From contig JADDOH010011110.1 of assembly GCA_016648135.1 (NCBI GenBank), positions 1-64,000 of the forward strand: a DNA stretch of 64,000 nt, in the 5' to 3' direction. This DNA comes from Agrypnia vestita (lineage: Eukaryota > Arthropoda > Insecta > Trichoptera > Phryganeidae). A program made the position numbers and the translations under genes. Below are positions 33,274 to 42,645 of this stretch, piece after piece; positions within the stretch are counted from its first letter, which is position 1; every line of letters starts with the position of its first letter. The notes beneath the pieces are model-generated. The model made no database searches, was not told the DNA's origin, and saw nothing but the letters and a program-made list of their open reading frames with translations.

Positions 33274-33469
33274 GAAATCGCAAAAATTTCCGAACAAATC
33301 CGGATCGTGTCGGATGTCGCTGTACGTACGTAAACGCACTACTAAATCGTGTACAGTGTGCGATGTTCAATACTACTTCGAAGGTCAGGAATGTACTTGC
33401 GTATTCGTACGTATACGTACTACTCAATTTCGTACAAAAACGCATCCAGTGTGCGGCAGGCGTAAGTCG

Positions 33470-34060
33470 GAGGACTTCAACATTCGTTACTCTGTCCACC
33501 CAAGAAACTTTCAGTATGCGTCTATAGAGCTACTTCTCCAAGGCCTCGATTTTACGGATTCTTGGTTTTGATGTCCACGCCTCCGTAAAGCATGGCGAAA
33601 ATATAACATCTAACCATACGCAACCTTAGTTGGAGGCTTACTTAGGTTACGGTAAGAGAATAAAGGTCTCATTCTGAAAAGAGTAATTTAAATAATAATA
33701 AAAGTAAATCTTTATTCGAACTTTTACTTTTTGAAATGGATCCCATTTCTCGTTTACCCATCCACTAAGTACCCGTATTGACGTACTTACTTTCTATTGG
33801 GAATTACCACGAATGGTTACATTACATTATAAATAAATAAATATATAAATTTTCAAAAATGATAGTTGTTTCATTTAAACGAGTATTTAAAAATTACAAT
33901 AGTAATTTACTCCACAAGGCTAGTTTTTTGCTAGAATATAACTATTCTGAAGGTTAAGGTCGACTAGGGTTTATAGAGAAAATAGTGAACTTAATGTTGA
34001 TGATCATTATCGATGTTTATGTTGCGAAAAGGACAGAAATACACTTTTCATTCGCGTGTT
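33470..34060. other. No recognised gene
   Basis: AT-rich; nothing recognised on either strand. Confidence 0.4.
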
Positions 34061-34069
34061 TACTTTAAC

Positions 34070-34440
34070 CATCGATTCTCGATTTCCCCAGCAGCCACTT
34101 TGCGGCTTTTTCAACTCTCGACTTGTTAGGGGCGCCTTTAACTTTCCACCGAGACGAAGAGCTTACTCCAGAATTACAGCATCCCGGCTCGAGAGTTCCT
34201 CCGCCCCCAGCCAGCTGATTAACAATTTTCTGCTGGTTATCGAACTTCCAATAACTCCGGCAGCCTTTGTCAATAACACGGTTTGCCAATCGGGGTGATT
34301 GATGTGGTTCGGGGAAGTTTCGTTGAGGGAAGCTGTAATACCCTCTCGGGGGAGGATTCCGACGTCTGTCTGTCATTCTAGCCCGGAATGTGTATTGCAC
34401 CGGCCGATGACGCATTGGGCTCAGGTGTAGGACTATTTTT
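34070..34440. other. GC-richer unique island
   Basis: Contains CTCCGCCCCCAGCCAGCTGA, ACCCTCTCGGGGGAGGATTC and GCACCGGCCGATGACGCATT. An 116-codon minus-strand and an 80-codon plus-strand frame overlap with no known motif. Candidate regulatory or unannotated exon region. Confidence 0.3.
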
Positions 34441-34486
34441 TACCGATCGCACAGTCGGTCACTTATGAATCTGTTACAAGAATTTA

Positions 34487-35142
34487 CAGGGTTATTTCGA
34501 AAACATTAATAACCTCGCAGGACTATATTCCTGCCCTGATTATGAGTCTAAAATGTTCAAGCTATTGTGACTTAATACCAATAGTTAAGGAGATATGCGT
34601 CATCAAATTTTGCTTTTTTTTTTCAATATTTCTGACCTATTTTTTGTAAAACGTTCGACTATCATTACAATAACTTATATCGAATATGAAAAATTCATTC
34701 GTTTCAATACAAGTTAAATAAAATGAAAAAAAATCCAATTGGAATGTTTTACAATTGGAATTCGAAGGTTTTTATTTGACTTAAATGAAAGGTAATGAAT
34801 TTTTCATATTATATTATAATATGAATTTTTCATATTATAATTTTTCATATATAAAAACCTTCGAATTCCAATTGTAAAACATTCCAATTGGATTTTTTTT
34901 CATTTTATTTAACTTGTATTGAAACGAATGAATTTTTCGTAATCGATTTGAGTACCTGTAATGATAGTCCAACGTTTTACAAAAAATAAGTCAGAAATAT
35001 TGAAAAAAATATGCAAACTTTGATGTCGCATATCTCTTTAACTATTGATAATATTAGGTCATAATAGCTTGAACATTTTCGACTCATAATCAAGGCAAGA
35101 GTACAGTCCTGCGAGGTTATTAATGTTTTCCAAATAACCCTG
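34487..35142. mobile_element. Large foldback element (family A), TA-flanked
   Basis: 656 bp, almost entirely two inverted arms of about 300 bp. Starts CAGGGTTATTTCGAAAACAT, ends ...ATGTTTTCCAAATAACCCTG, flanked by TA (34485-34486, 35143-35144). The centre holds further nested hairpins (CCAATTGGAATGTTTTACAA / its inverse; ATATGAATTTTTCATAT repeats). Arms diverge by scattered substitutions. No protein; probably a non-autonomous Tc1/mariner-type foldback. Confidence 0.75.
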
Positions 35143-35331
35143 TATACATTTTTTACAATACGTACATTTATACATGTGACAGCACATACATTTATTTACA
35201 GTTTAATCATTTGATAGGTAGGAAATGAAATAATATAAATCATATTTTTGATGTTTATAGCGTTAACTTTGTGGTTGGACAGTTATTAATTAATAAAATA
35301 ACTTTATATTGACCGCTTGGAGTAATTCTAC

Positions 35332-35371
35332 GTCAACCGGTTTCGATACCACTGTATCTTCGTCAGGACGG
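35332..35371 (-). ncRNA. Hammerhead ribozyme candidate (family 2), all core blocks intact
   Basis: Minus strand: CGTC / CTGACGA / A / GATAC-AGTG-GTATC / GAA / ACCGGT / T / GACG. Stem I (CGTC with GACG) and a 5-bp stem II are perfect, stem III ACCGGT is a palindrome, both invariant core blocks are present. Predicted cleavage after T. One extra A lies between CTGACGA and stem II. One of the two best candidates for activity. Confidence 0.75.
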
Positions 35372-35474
35372 ACGCACACAAACTATCCATTACTTATTCT
35401 AGCAAACAATTCAATTTTCGAACGGGGGCGTGGCCACAGTTACGGTGAGGGTAATTGACAAGTGGACGCTACAT

Positions 35475-36035
35475 CAAGTAACGGGCTATTCATAAAATTT
35501 ATCTGGTTATTAATTATATCGGCTTTAGTATTAAGGCATTTTTTGATTTCTAGTATTTCTAAATTATCTAATCTAAGGCCTATATTATTTACATCACATA
35601 ACATACGCCAAAACAAAAACAGGACAATTACGACTAATTTGCAACAGATTAAAACCTACCACAACAGACCAAACAACTGAGTACTGACAAATTCAAAACA
35701 GATGTGACAAAAATGCTAAAACTCGGCCAGTTATAAAATTTGTATCTTAATTATATAATTATGTTATTCCTATATTGAATCATGCAAAAAATGTTATCCA
35801 TAAACCTTTTCAGGTTTCTATTATATTTTTAAATAATAATAAAAAAAAGAATCTTGATACCGTTTTATTTTTTAAACCTGTGGCCTGTTTCCAAAAGATG
35901 GTTTGCTAATTCAGAAAAGTTATTGTTATTGACACATCTCAAGTGTTCTTTTACTCTAACCTTAAAATTATGTGCCGTTATACCTATATAAAATGCCGAA
36001 CAGTTTTTACAATGTTAATATAAACGCGGCTTTAA
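35475..36035 (-). pseudogene. PLE GIY-YIG endonuclease / C-terminal remnant
   Basis: PLE RTs carry a C-terminal GIY-YIG endonuclease that nicks target DNA. Visible here: LKPRLY*HCKNCSAFYIGIT with AHNFKVRVKEHLRCVN and SELANHLLETGHRF, i.e. Cys-x2-Cys, the YIG strand, the catalytic Arg helix (RVKEH) and the downstream NHLLexxH. Later NNIGLRLDNLEILEIKKCLN and ADIINNQINFMNSPLLD, the conserved C terminus. One stop lies in the first block and a foreign segment sits between the blocks. This is the clearest protein evidence for PLEs in the window. Confidence 0.75.
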
Positions 36036-36119
36036 TGTTACTTGGCAATGGTGGTATCGAAACAGGTAGACGTAGATTTACTCCAAGTTATCAATACAAA
36101 GTGATTTAATTAATTAATA

Positions 36120-36830
36120 ATACATAATCACATTAGATATGTATAATTCATTCATAAAACATAATAATGAGTGTATCGATGTCCTTCATCACCTGTAATT
36201 AGAAGGCTATGAAATTGAATTTTGGTTAAAATTGAACTGTCATTTTATTTATTTATTTAACCCTTGATAGGGCGCAAGTTAAAACTGGTTGAAATATCGA
36301 CCGCTCATATTTTGTTTGATACTTCATATACAACTTGTAGTATTGTTAACTTCAGTTATGAAAATTTTTCTTAATAACTTTCAGTGGTTCATAAAACGTC
36401 CAGCAGCGTGAAGTTTGCTCCGAATAACTCGCAGCCATTTTTTGTATGCGACGTGCCGTCTCGTTTTTTAATTACGAACAAAATTAATGCCGTATAAAAG
36501 GTTAATACAATGTTTTAATAATAATTATAATAATAAATGTGTTAAATTTATATTGAATTTAAATCAAAATAACGTCGTGTATATAACGGGTAGCATGCGT
36601 CATGAGCATCGTTGCATAACTGTCTAGTGTGTAGCGGTCATTTAACTTCTGATCTCTTTCTCGCACAGGTATTATTAACTGTTTGTACACAACACATTCT
36701 TAAAGAGCCATCACCAAAAAATTGACCTTTACCGTGGAGTTGTTTTGAAAAAATACGTATAGATACATATACAATGAATATTTAATTTTATAGATAACTA
36801 GCTTTTAAAAATTAAGAATTATACACTATC
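36120..36830. other. AT-rich stretch, no recognised gene
   Basis: Nothing recognised. Confidence 0.4.
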
Positions 36831-36839
36831 GAAGTCTCT

Positions 36840-37150
36840 AAAAATCTCTGAAACACTCCATAATACTCTAGGACAATATAGAAATGACTAAAACAAGTAT
36901 TCTGGCGAAGTACCTACGTGCGAAATTGAACGGAATATTCTCGAAAGTGATCGAAGCGTTAGAAATAGCGTAATCAGTGCGGATCAAGAAATTGAATAAT
37001 AAGTGTGCAGAATATTCTAGAAACATTTGGTGAACGTAAATTCAAGAACAGTGCTCCGACTTAATTCGTGTCCAGTTACTTTTTGTAAAATTAATAAAAA
37101 AAATATTTTTTTAAGTGTTTCATTTGCCTCCCACAGCCACGTCCCGTGTC
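36840..37150 (+). mobile_element. Partial solo LTR (family L)
   Basis: 3' part of the LTR: ends CATTTGCCTCCCACAGCCAC GTCCCGTGTCA, matching the CAGCCACGACACGTGACA end of 38484-39041 (inverse). Contains two 3-unit heat-shock-type sites: 36933-36945 (GAATATTCTCGAA) and 37010-37022 (GAATATTCTAGAA). Confidence 0.45.
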
Positions 37151-37399
37151 AATATTAAAGTAGTAAATTATAAGCCATGCGAATTCACAATAGCAATAAT
37201 TAATTCGTCTTTCTTAATTTTTTTTGCGTAAAATTCATTATCTTATGTATACAATGAAAATGGTACATATTGTTAAGGTTTTCGAGATAGTTCTTTCATA
37301 TTAAAAATGTTTTTAATGATACTTGCATTCCGCCAGAGTCGAATTATGTATGACGAATATATCTTCTGTTTTCGTGGTTTTGGTGGAATATTCTTTAAA

Positions 37400-37645
37400 T
37401 CGCAAAATGTCGTCATCTTAGACGGTCGTCTGGTTCGATATTCTTCGGCTATTCAATATCTCCGGAGAGGAATTTGGTAAACCATCTTTGGCATTTACGA
37501 ACACTTCATCTCAGCATCCCTTCCAAACACTGTGCTCAAGTTTCCGCATACAGCCGATGCATTGCTCCTTCGTTGGAATTCATACTTAGCACATTGTCTC
37601 AAATGCATTTTGTCCGCTGGCATTTCAATAGCTATGAACACCACA
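37400..37645 (-). pseudogene. mariner-type transposase N-terminal remnant (different subfamily)
   Basis: Minus strand reads ADKMHLRQCAKYEFQRRSNA then VFGRD, and in the next frame RKCQRWFTKFLSGDIE. This matches the mariner N-terminal HTH text 'K.hlR.cllyEF.rg.nA..A..nl..vfGe....er.CQrWFakF.sGd'. It differs from copies 1 and 2 of the mariner in this window (EFHRGTSAAETARRINDVYG). Frameshifts; no catalytic domain. Confidence 0.6.
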
Positions 37646-37649
37646 ATGA

Positions 37650-38480
37650 ACTAATTGGCGGTATCCTATTTAGCAATGTTAGAGTGATTCAATTTAATTC
37701 TGTTTATTTATTTTTTATACAAAATTTACATAACAAACATAAATTTCATTCGTAAATGTTAAAAATAGGTTAGAAATATATAAACTGCAAAAACAACCAT
37801 CAAACAAAGTCATTCATCTCAAAGGTGTAGGAGAATCCCGCTTCGGAAAATCCTCTCAAAGACAAGGAACAGATCAATGTTCAGAGTGATATTGTTTAGC
37901 ATAGCAGTAGCTCTTCCAACATTCATAACCATTGGCAGGTTAGTCTTGTATATTGAAATGTGAAACGATCTATGCTGACGCTGTTATAGATAATTATCTG
38001 GTGCATACAAACCAATGCTCCGCAAAACTTCAGGTTTATGATCATGCCTAGCAACCCTCGATAAAAATGCGTAATCAAATATACATTTCTTATAGTCTCT
38101 AAGCTATTGTAGACAAGCATACCTTGGAGAAACTCGATTGGGTTAAGCCAAGGATAATGCCCGAACTCTTTCTTGTTGAGTTAGAAACTGTTTTTGTACT
38201 TTCTCTACCATAAGAGAGACAAATGTGGCTAATAATAATTGGTGTATAATATTATGGTTTATATATATACAAATCGTCATTGGCCATAAAATATTATGTT
38301 TTTGTTTGTTTTCTGTCTCTTTCATTTTGGTGCATCGCAATTTTTTCTGAAGAACCACTGAATTAGACAATATTTTGTAAAATACTTAAATTTCTTGAAT
38401 TGTTATTGTATAATAAAAATGAAAATTTATCAATAAGGGAATGTAATTTTTGACACAGCAATTTGATCAAACGATTGATA
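37650..38480. other. No recognised gene
   Basis: Short frames (65-75 codons) on the minus strand at 37923-38370 show no known motif. Confidence 0.4.
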
Positions 38481-38483
38481 TAT

Positions 38484-39041
38484 TGTCACGTGTCGTGGCT
38501 GGGGGAGGAATTAATGAAAACGCTGGATTTTAATAACGGATTTATTAATTACTGATTAATTAATTAAACAAACGTACAAACTTAACGCTATTATTTGAAT
38601 TAAACAATTTCATAATTTATCACTCGTAAATAGACAGTTTATAATCGCTTTAACACTTTATTCACTACTCACTAGAACATTCCATCCAATTTTAGCAAGT
38701 ATTATTCGCTCCGGTTTATTTCGCTATGTTAGAACTTTTCCAGATTATTCGCTGTCGAATTACCGCTCGCTTCACCACTCGCTGGCCATCGCAACTCGCG
38801 GCTGCTTTCACTTCGGTTTCGCTGTCAAGCATCCAAAGACAACAACCCAACGTTACTCCCGCGCGCAGTCCTATTTATATCTGTTGATATCGAGCCTTAT
38901 AGGCGTTCCTAGTGTTTACGAGAACTTTCTTGTGGCTTCCAGGATTTTAAAGATGTTTCTCGATGCTTCCCGAAAGCCGGAGATTACGCTAGGCCGTTCT
39001 GGAATCTTCGATAGTGTTGTTATCATTTCAAACAACTGTCA
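38484..39041 (-). mobile_element. Solo LTR (family L), best copy
   Basis: Minus strand begins TGACAGTTGTTTGAAATGAT and ends CCAGCCACGACACGTGACA, the TG...CA ends of an LTR. A promoter box TATAAATA lies at 38873-38880 (minus) followed by GCGCGCGGG, and AATAAA downstream near 38660. The order is that of U3-R-U5. Relatives: 15505-16193, 26401-26808, 36840-37150, 42330-42640, 48755-49405. No gag-pol anywhere in the window. No clear target duplication. Confidence 0.65.
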
Positions 39042-39154
39042 CTTTTTGATTATTTTTAGCCTCGTTACAATAATATTAATGTTAATAAATAGAAAACATG
39101 AAAAAAGAATATATTTATTGTATTATTTGTATATATCTACTTATATTATTTGAT

Positions 39155-39530
39155 TAATTACACCAACATTTTTCGTAAATACCTTTTTATTGTCAGGATA
39201 TTGTTTAACTGTCATAATATAAAAATGAAATGTCTTTTGTTTTTTGTTTTTCTAAATTATTTGAATAATATTTTTTATATATTATTACTGAAGTTCTTGA
39301 TTACTCGCAATTATTGGAATTTTTTTTATAATTGGGCTAGTAGTTAATTTAATTGATTATTAATAATATTTTGTTTACAATTACATCCTTTACTAATTTC
39401 TAATGATTCTAGATTATTCGATATTAGACCAAAATTATTTATGTGTAAAATAGAAAGTCCTAAATTTTTATCAAAATCGTGATCATTTTCAATATATTTT
39501 TTTTTAAATGTCAAACTACAATGATGCTAA
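39155..39530 (-). mobile_element. Penelope-like 3' relic (family 3)
   Basis: Minus strand: NDHDFDKNLGLSILHINNFG, LISNNLESLEISKG, QNIINNQLN (39520-39345), matching the PLE C terminus 'H.fd.nk.L.iLHinn.G..l..LEsLEI.K....IINNQl'; then UTR and a degraded ribozyme at 39162-39199. Confidence 0.65.
39162..39199 (-). ncRNA. Hammerhead-like segment (family 3, degraded)
   Basis: Minus strand: ATC / CTGACAA / TAAAAAGGTATTTAC / GAA / AAATGT / T / GGT. G8 is A and stem III lost its palindrome. Same family as 40630-40667. Confidence 0.4.
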
Positions 39531-39592
39531 ATCAATTGACAAAAAAAAAATAGAAAAAATTATCTTTAAAACAACTATTAATTATATAGTCA

Positions 39593-39624
39593 TAATATTT
39601 CAGGGCCAATCGTTCCTGATCAGT
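39593..39624 (-). ncRNA. Hammerhead-like segment fragment (family 1)
   Basis: Minus strand: CTGATCA / GGAACGATTGGCCCT / GAA / ATATT. Core altered (G8 to C); stem I not recognisable. Confidence 0.35.
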
Positions 39625-39789
39625 CAGAAATCAACCAGAAAACTCTAAAACGTAAACAAACTTTAAGTTATTCACAATTATGAATAATGAGCTTTCTAAT
39701 TGATTGAATTCCTCAATTTAAAACTTATCAAACTGAAAACTTTAAAACTGGCGACATTACAAGTTAAACAATAACTTTAATGTTCACAA

Positions 39790-40080
39790 AATATGGGGTA
39801 ACACCCACTTTAGACCCCGCCCCCTCTCACTCTCTTTCGGTAGATTCCTGATGGTTCATTAGACTTATCAGTGCAAGTTTGTCCCTGACAAGACTAACAC
39901 GCATGTGATCAATAATTGGTGGAAGTGTAACAATACTATGGTTGAGTTGTGTAGTGTTGTGAATGTAGTCGTGTATTGTTGGTCCTGACGAAGAGACGGA
40001 TACGTCTCGAAACCGATAGACCTAAAATCTGGTAGTGGTTTTTACAAAGTTAACTAACAATCTGTTAAACAACAACTGTT
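39790..40080 (+). mobile_element. Penelope-like terminal segment (family 2) with ribozyme
   Basis: The leader (GGGTAACACCCACTTTAGAC, CCCCTCTCACTCTCTTTCGG, AGACTAACACGCATGTGATC) aligns with 21070-21300. The ribozyme follows at 39981-40022, then ACAAAGTTAACTAAC, the family-2 tail. Confidence 0.65.
39981..40022 (+). ncRNA. Hammerhead ribozyme candidate (family 2), core intact
   Basis: GGTC / CTGACGA / A / GAGACG-GATA-CGTCTC / GAA / ACCGAT / A / GACC. Stem I (GGTC with GACC) 4 bp perfect, stem II 6 bp perfect, CTGACGA and GAA intact, cleavage predicted after A. Stem III ACCGAT has one mismatch if self-paired. One extra A precedes stem II, as in 35332-35371. Confidence 0.75.
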
Positions 40081-40619
40081 AAGATACAGAAATACCACCA
40101 TTGCTTATTTCAGTATACGGCCTATTATTATTAACCTTTTTAATATATTTTTTTGACAGGTTTAACGACCAAATAAATTAATATATCGCGTCATTTTGAT
40201 ACGGATCTGTTTTTAAAATTCTCATGTACAATTTAATATTAATATTATATTTTTATTCGGAATTAATTTTCGCTTTTAATTATTTAAATACCCTTATAAA
40301 ATTCATCCGCTTGACATTTTTCGGGAAATGTTAGCCCCATTCGTAAAACTCGGGAAATGTTTTTCGGAATTTGCCTGATTTCAGATACCCCTTGATGATA
40401 CACCTTGACCTTTTGATGTGGTTTAAATTTATGATAAATGTTTTATTTCCAGAAATAAAGCCTCCCAAAACCGCCCCTATCTATGCTTCTGAAGTAAAAT
40501 AAAATGTCGAAGTATATTTAGGAAATTTTTTTAAATCCTGATGGTTCTGTCGTACTACGAAAAAAATTTAATTAATTAAAAAAAATATATATATATTATT
40601 TGTTATAATCTACTATATT

Positions 40620-40940
40620 CATTAATTAAACCTACATGTTTCGGAAAAACCTTTTCATGGTCAGGGTGTTGTATAAAAATCTCAAAATGAATTATGTATT
40701 TTATTTTCTGGTTTTCTAAATTATTTAAAAAAATTCTTTTAAATATTATTGCTTGAAGTTCTTGATTACACAAATTATTGGATTTTTTTAAAAATTAACT
40801 AGTAGTAGACTAGTAGTTAAATTTAATTGATTATTAATAATATTTTGCTTACTTTTACATGCTTTAATAATTTCTAATGATTCTAAATTATTAAATTTCA
40901 GACGAAAATTATTAATGTGCAAAATAAAAAGTCATATTTT
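40620..40940 (-). mobile_element. Penelope-like 3' relic (family 3), second copy
   Basis: Minus strand: LFILHINNFRLKFNNLESLE, IIKACKSKQNIINNQLNLTT (40920-40800), nearly the same peptide as at 39345-39520, then UTR and ribozyme at 40630-40667. Confidence 0.7.
40630..40667 (-). ncRNA. Hammerhead-like ribozyme segment (family 3)
   Basis: Minus strand: ACC / CTGACCA / TGAAAAGGTTTTTCC / GAA / ACATGT / A / GGT. Stem I 3 bp perfect, stem III palindromic, GAA intact; only G8 (CTGACGA to CTGACCA) is mutated. Confidence 0.55.
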
Positions 40941-40944
40941 TATA

Positions 40945-41156
40945 ATTTTAATTTACCCTTCCCCCTCTAACACATCCCCTCCCCCATATATATTACATTT
41001 TCTGTACAAATCTACACCGCTTCACCGATTGGACCAAAATTTTGCATAGGTACATATTTCTGACGGAAAAAATAGGCCATATTTTTTCCCTAGACTATTC
41101 CTAATTTATTTTCAATTTAACCCTTAACCCGTGCAACGACAGGTACAAACAGCTAG
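40945..41156 (+). mobile_element. Helitron-like 3' end fragment
   Basis: Ends AACCCGTGCAACGACAGGTA CAAACAGCTAG before T: a short hairpin (CCCGT/ACAGG-type) about 10 bases upstream of CTAG|T. Contains TGTACAAATCTACACCG and CAAAATTTTGCATAGGTA, also seen near 60395-60440. The 5' end is not defined. Confidence 0.4.
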
Positions 41157-41394
41157 TGTCTTATAAATAGTTGTGAATAGTGGTACCATCAGATGTTGGA
41201 ATGATCTTCTCACCAAATACAAAATAGAGTTAGCCGTCTTAACCACACTCTCTATGTGTGTTAAGTATCCCACTGTTGAAAGTCCTTGGTAATGGTAGTA
41301 ACTTCCACAGACGTTTTCCATATACATAGCTTTGATTCTATGATACTTCTATAATTTATCTTAATTAATAGTTTCTTCAAGATAGAAAGAAGAC

Positions 41395-41655
41395 GAAAAT
41401 TTAGTAGAAGGCGAATGTCCTGGCTACGAAACAGCAGAAAGTGGACCAGAATGAGACAGATTTAGAATTTGTTCCGAGCAGCGCAGGACGAAGAGGTCAT
41501 AATTGATTGGCAACGTCGGAGGGACCTGACACCCGACAAGGCATAGAAGCAGAAGAAGAATGGTTTCTCTATGGTTGATATTGAATTTATCTGACACCCG
41601 ACAAGGCATAGAAGCAGAAGAAGAATGGTTTCTCTATGGTTGATATTGAATTTAT
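41395..41655 (+). mobile_element. LINE (RTE-type) 3' relic with 65-bp tandem duplication
   Basis: Reads RRRMSWLRNSRKWTRM then NLFRAAQDEEVIIDW, the same C terminus as 10648-10992 (RRRHSWLRNIREWTG, ELFRTALDRE). The 3' end GAAGAAGAATGG is followed by flanking DNA. A 65-bp block that includes the LINE 3' end and the flank is perfectly duplicated in tandem (41526-41590, 41591-41655). Confidence 0.75.
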
Positions 41656-41659
41656 CCCC

Positions 41660-42150
41660 ATTTTTTTTTTATCTTTTAATGCCAATCGGTTTCAAAAAGA
41701 CTGTTGAATCATCAGGGTAGCATACAACTCTTTGACATACATTCGCTATTAACTGGAACAAGCTCTCGCCGCAAACTAATAAAAGGGTAGTAATACGTCC
41801 TTCGCACTAGCTAATAATTACCCTCTGTGACGCTGTAATGTGTTAGAAACGGCATGGCTGCAGTAATCAGATTCTGTGAATAAAAGACGTTTGTAGCTCG
41901 GAGATGCATTTCATTAGCTCCCTTTATTGAAAATTCTCTTTTGTCACTTATTTATTTATTAAAGGTACAAAGAACCATTGAAGGAAATAAAATATATCTA
42001 ATACAAGTAAACCTATTTCATTAAATTGATTGTTTCAGAGGTAAATTAGTAAAACTCCATAATCACACATATGGAAATAAAAACAACTGTTTTTTAGTTC
42101 TACCATTTTGATTTTATGAGACGCGTTACATATTTTACATTCAACAACTT
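41660..42150. other. No recognised gene
   Basis: Nothing recognised; AT-rich with one GC-richer patch near 41760-41850. Confidence 0.35.
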
Positions 42151-42154
42151 GTAT

Positions 42155-42300
42155 TTATCATCATCATCATCATCATCTTCTTCCCCTTGTCCTAGTAGGG
42201 TCGGGGGCCCAAAGGCTCGAGGTGCTTCCATGATCCCCTGTCTCGCGCTGCTTCTGCTCGAGTCGACCAGTCCGGACCCATTACTGGAAATGTGGAGAAA
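42155..42300 (-). mobile_element. LINE 3' end fragment with (GAT)n tail
   Basis: Plus strand starts with CATCATCATCATCATC (42158-42177; a GAT-type 3' tail on the minus strand), then CTTGTCCTAGTAGGGTCGGG and CTGCTTCTGCTCGAGTCGAC, a common insect LINE 3' terminus. The 62-codon plus-strand frame here is not a gene. Confidence 0.55.
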
Positions 42301-42329
42301 CTAGTCGCACAGTCTCGAACATCCAACAA

Positions 42330-42640
42330 ACCAACACGACAAAACCAATACATACAAGTCCACCACAAAAAAGTTAAACCGTGCGACGGCTCAGTGTTGC
42401 CAGAGTGACAATGACAGAGAAATAGCGAATTATAATTGATCAGTGAAGAAGTACCTAAGTGCCTGCTTGCAAGCGGAATATTATCGATAGTGACGTGATT
42501 TTTTTGACAGTGTGAATTAAAGAACAGTGATCCAATAAAATTTGTGTCCAGTGATTTGTGCGATAAGTAAAACTTTTAAATAGTTTTCAGTTTTCCTTTT
42601 TTTCCATTTTCCATCAGCTATGATCCCGTGATAATATTTT
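42330..42640 (+). mobile_element. Partial LTR-like segment (family L), abutting mariner copy 2
   Basis: Retains the LTR-3'-like order (TCTGTGTCCAGTGATTTGTG-like block, T-rich tract, then CAGCTATGATCCCGTGATAA) seen at 37060-37150. Diverged. Mariner copy 2 inserted at its end (42644). Confidence 0.35.
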
Positions 42641-42645
42641 AAATA

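Larger units (their letters stand above)
32510..33462. mobile_element. PIF/Harbinger-like DNA transposon relic
   Basis: Imperfect terminal inverted repeats GGCCGGTCGCACTTTGGATACG and CGCATCCAGTGTGCGGCAGGCG, flanked by TAA on both sides (32507-32509, 33463-33465), the 3-bp target duplication of PIF/Harbinger. Subterminal CGTACGTATACG-like repeats occur on both sides (32545-32580, 33400-33420). The interior keeps a MADF domain relic (33140-33270, minus), as in Harbinger accessory proteins. A PLE palindrome is nested at 32912-33081. Confidence 0.65.
35245..36116 (-). mobile_element. Penelope-like element 3' part with inverted ribozyme-bearing ends
   Basis: Minus strand order: a plus-oriented partial ribozyme end (36052-36116), GIY-YIG domain (36035-35870), C terminus (35590-35475), then the ribozyme (35332-35371) and tail to 35245. 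The two ends (35288-35352 and 36052-36116) are inverted copies (GTATCGAAAC.GGT.GACGTAG...TTACTCCAAG). A segment near 35600-35790 does not fit the PLE and may be another insert. Confidence 0.7.

Noticed and set aside
37474..37755. Plus-strand 93-codon frame
   Set aside because: Antisense to the mariner-type HTH remnant at 37400-37645.
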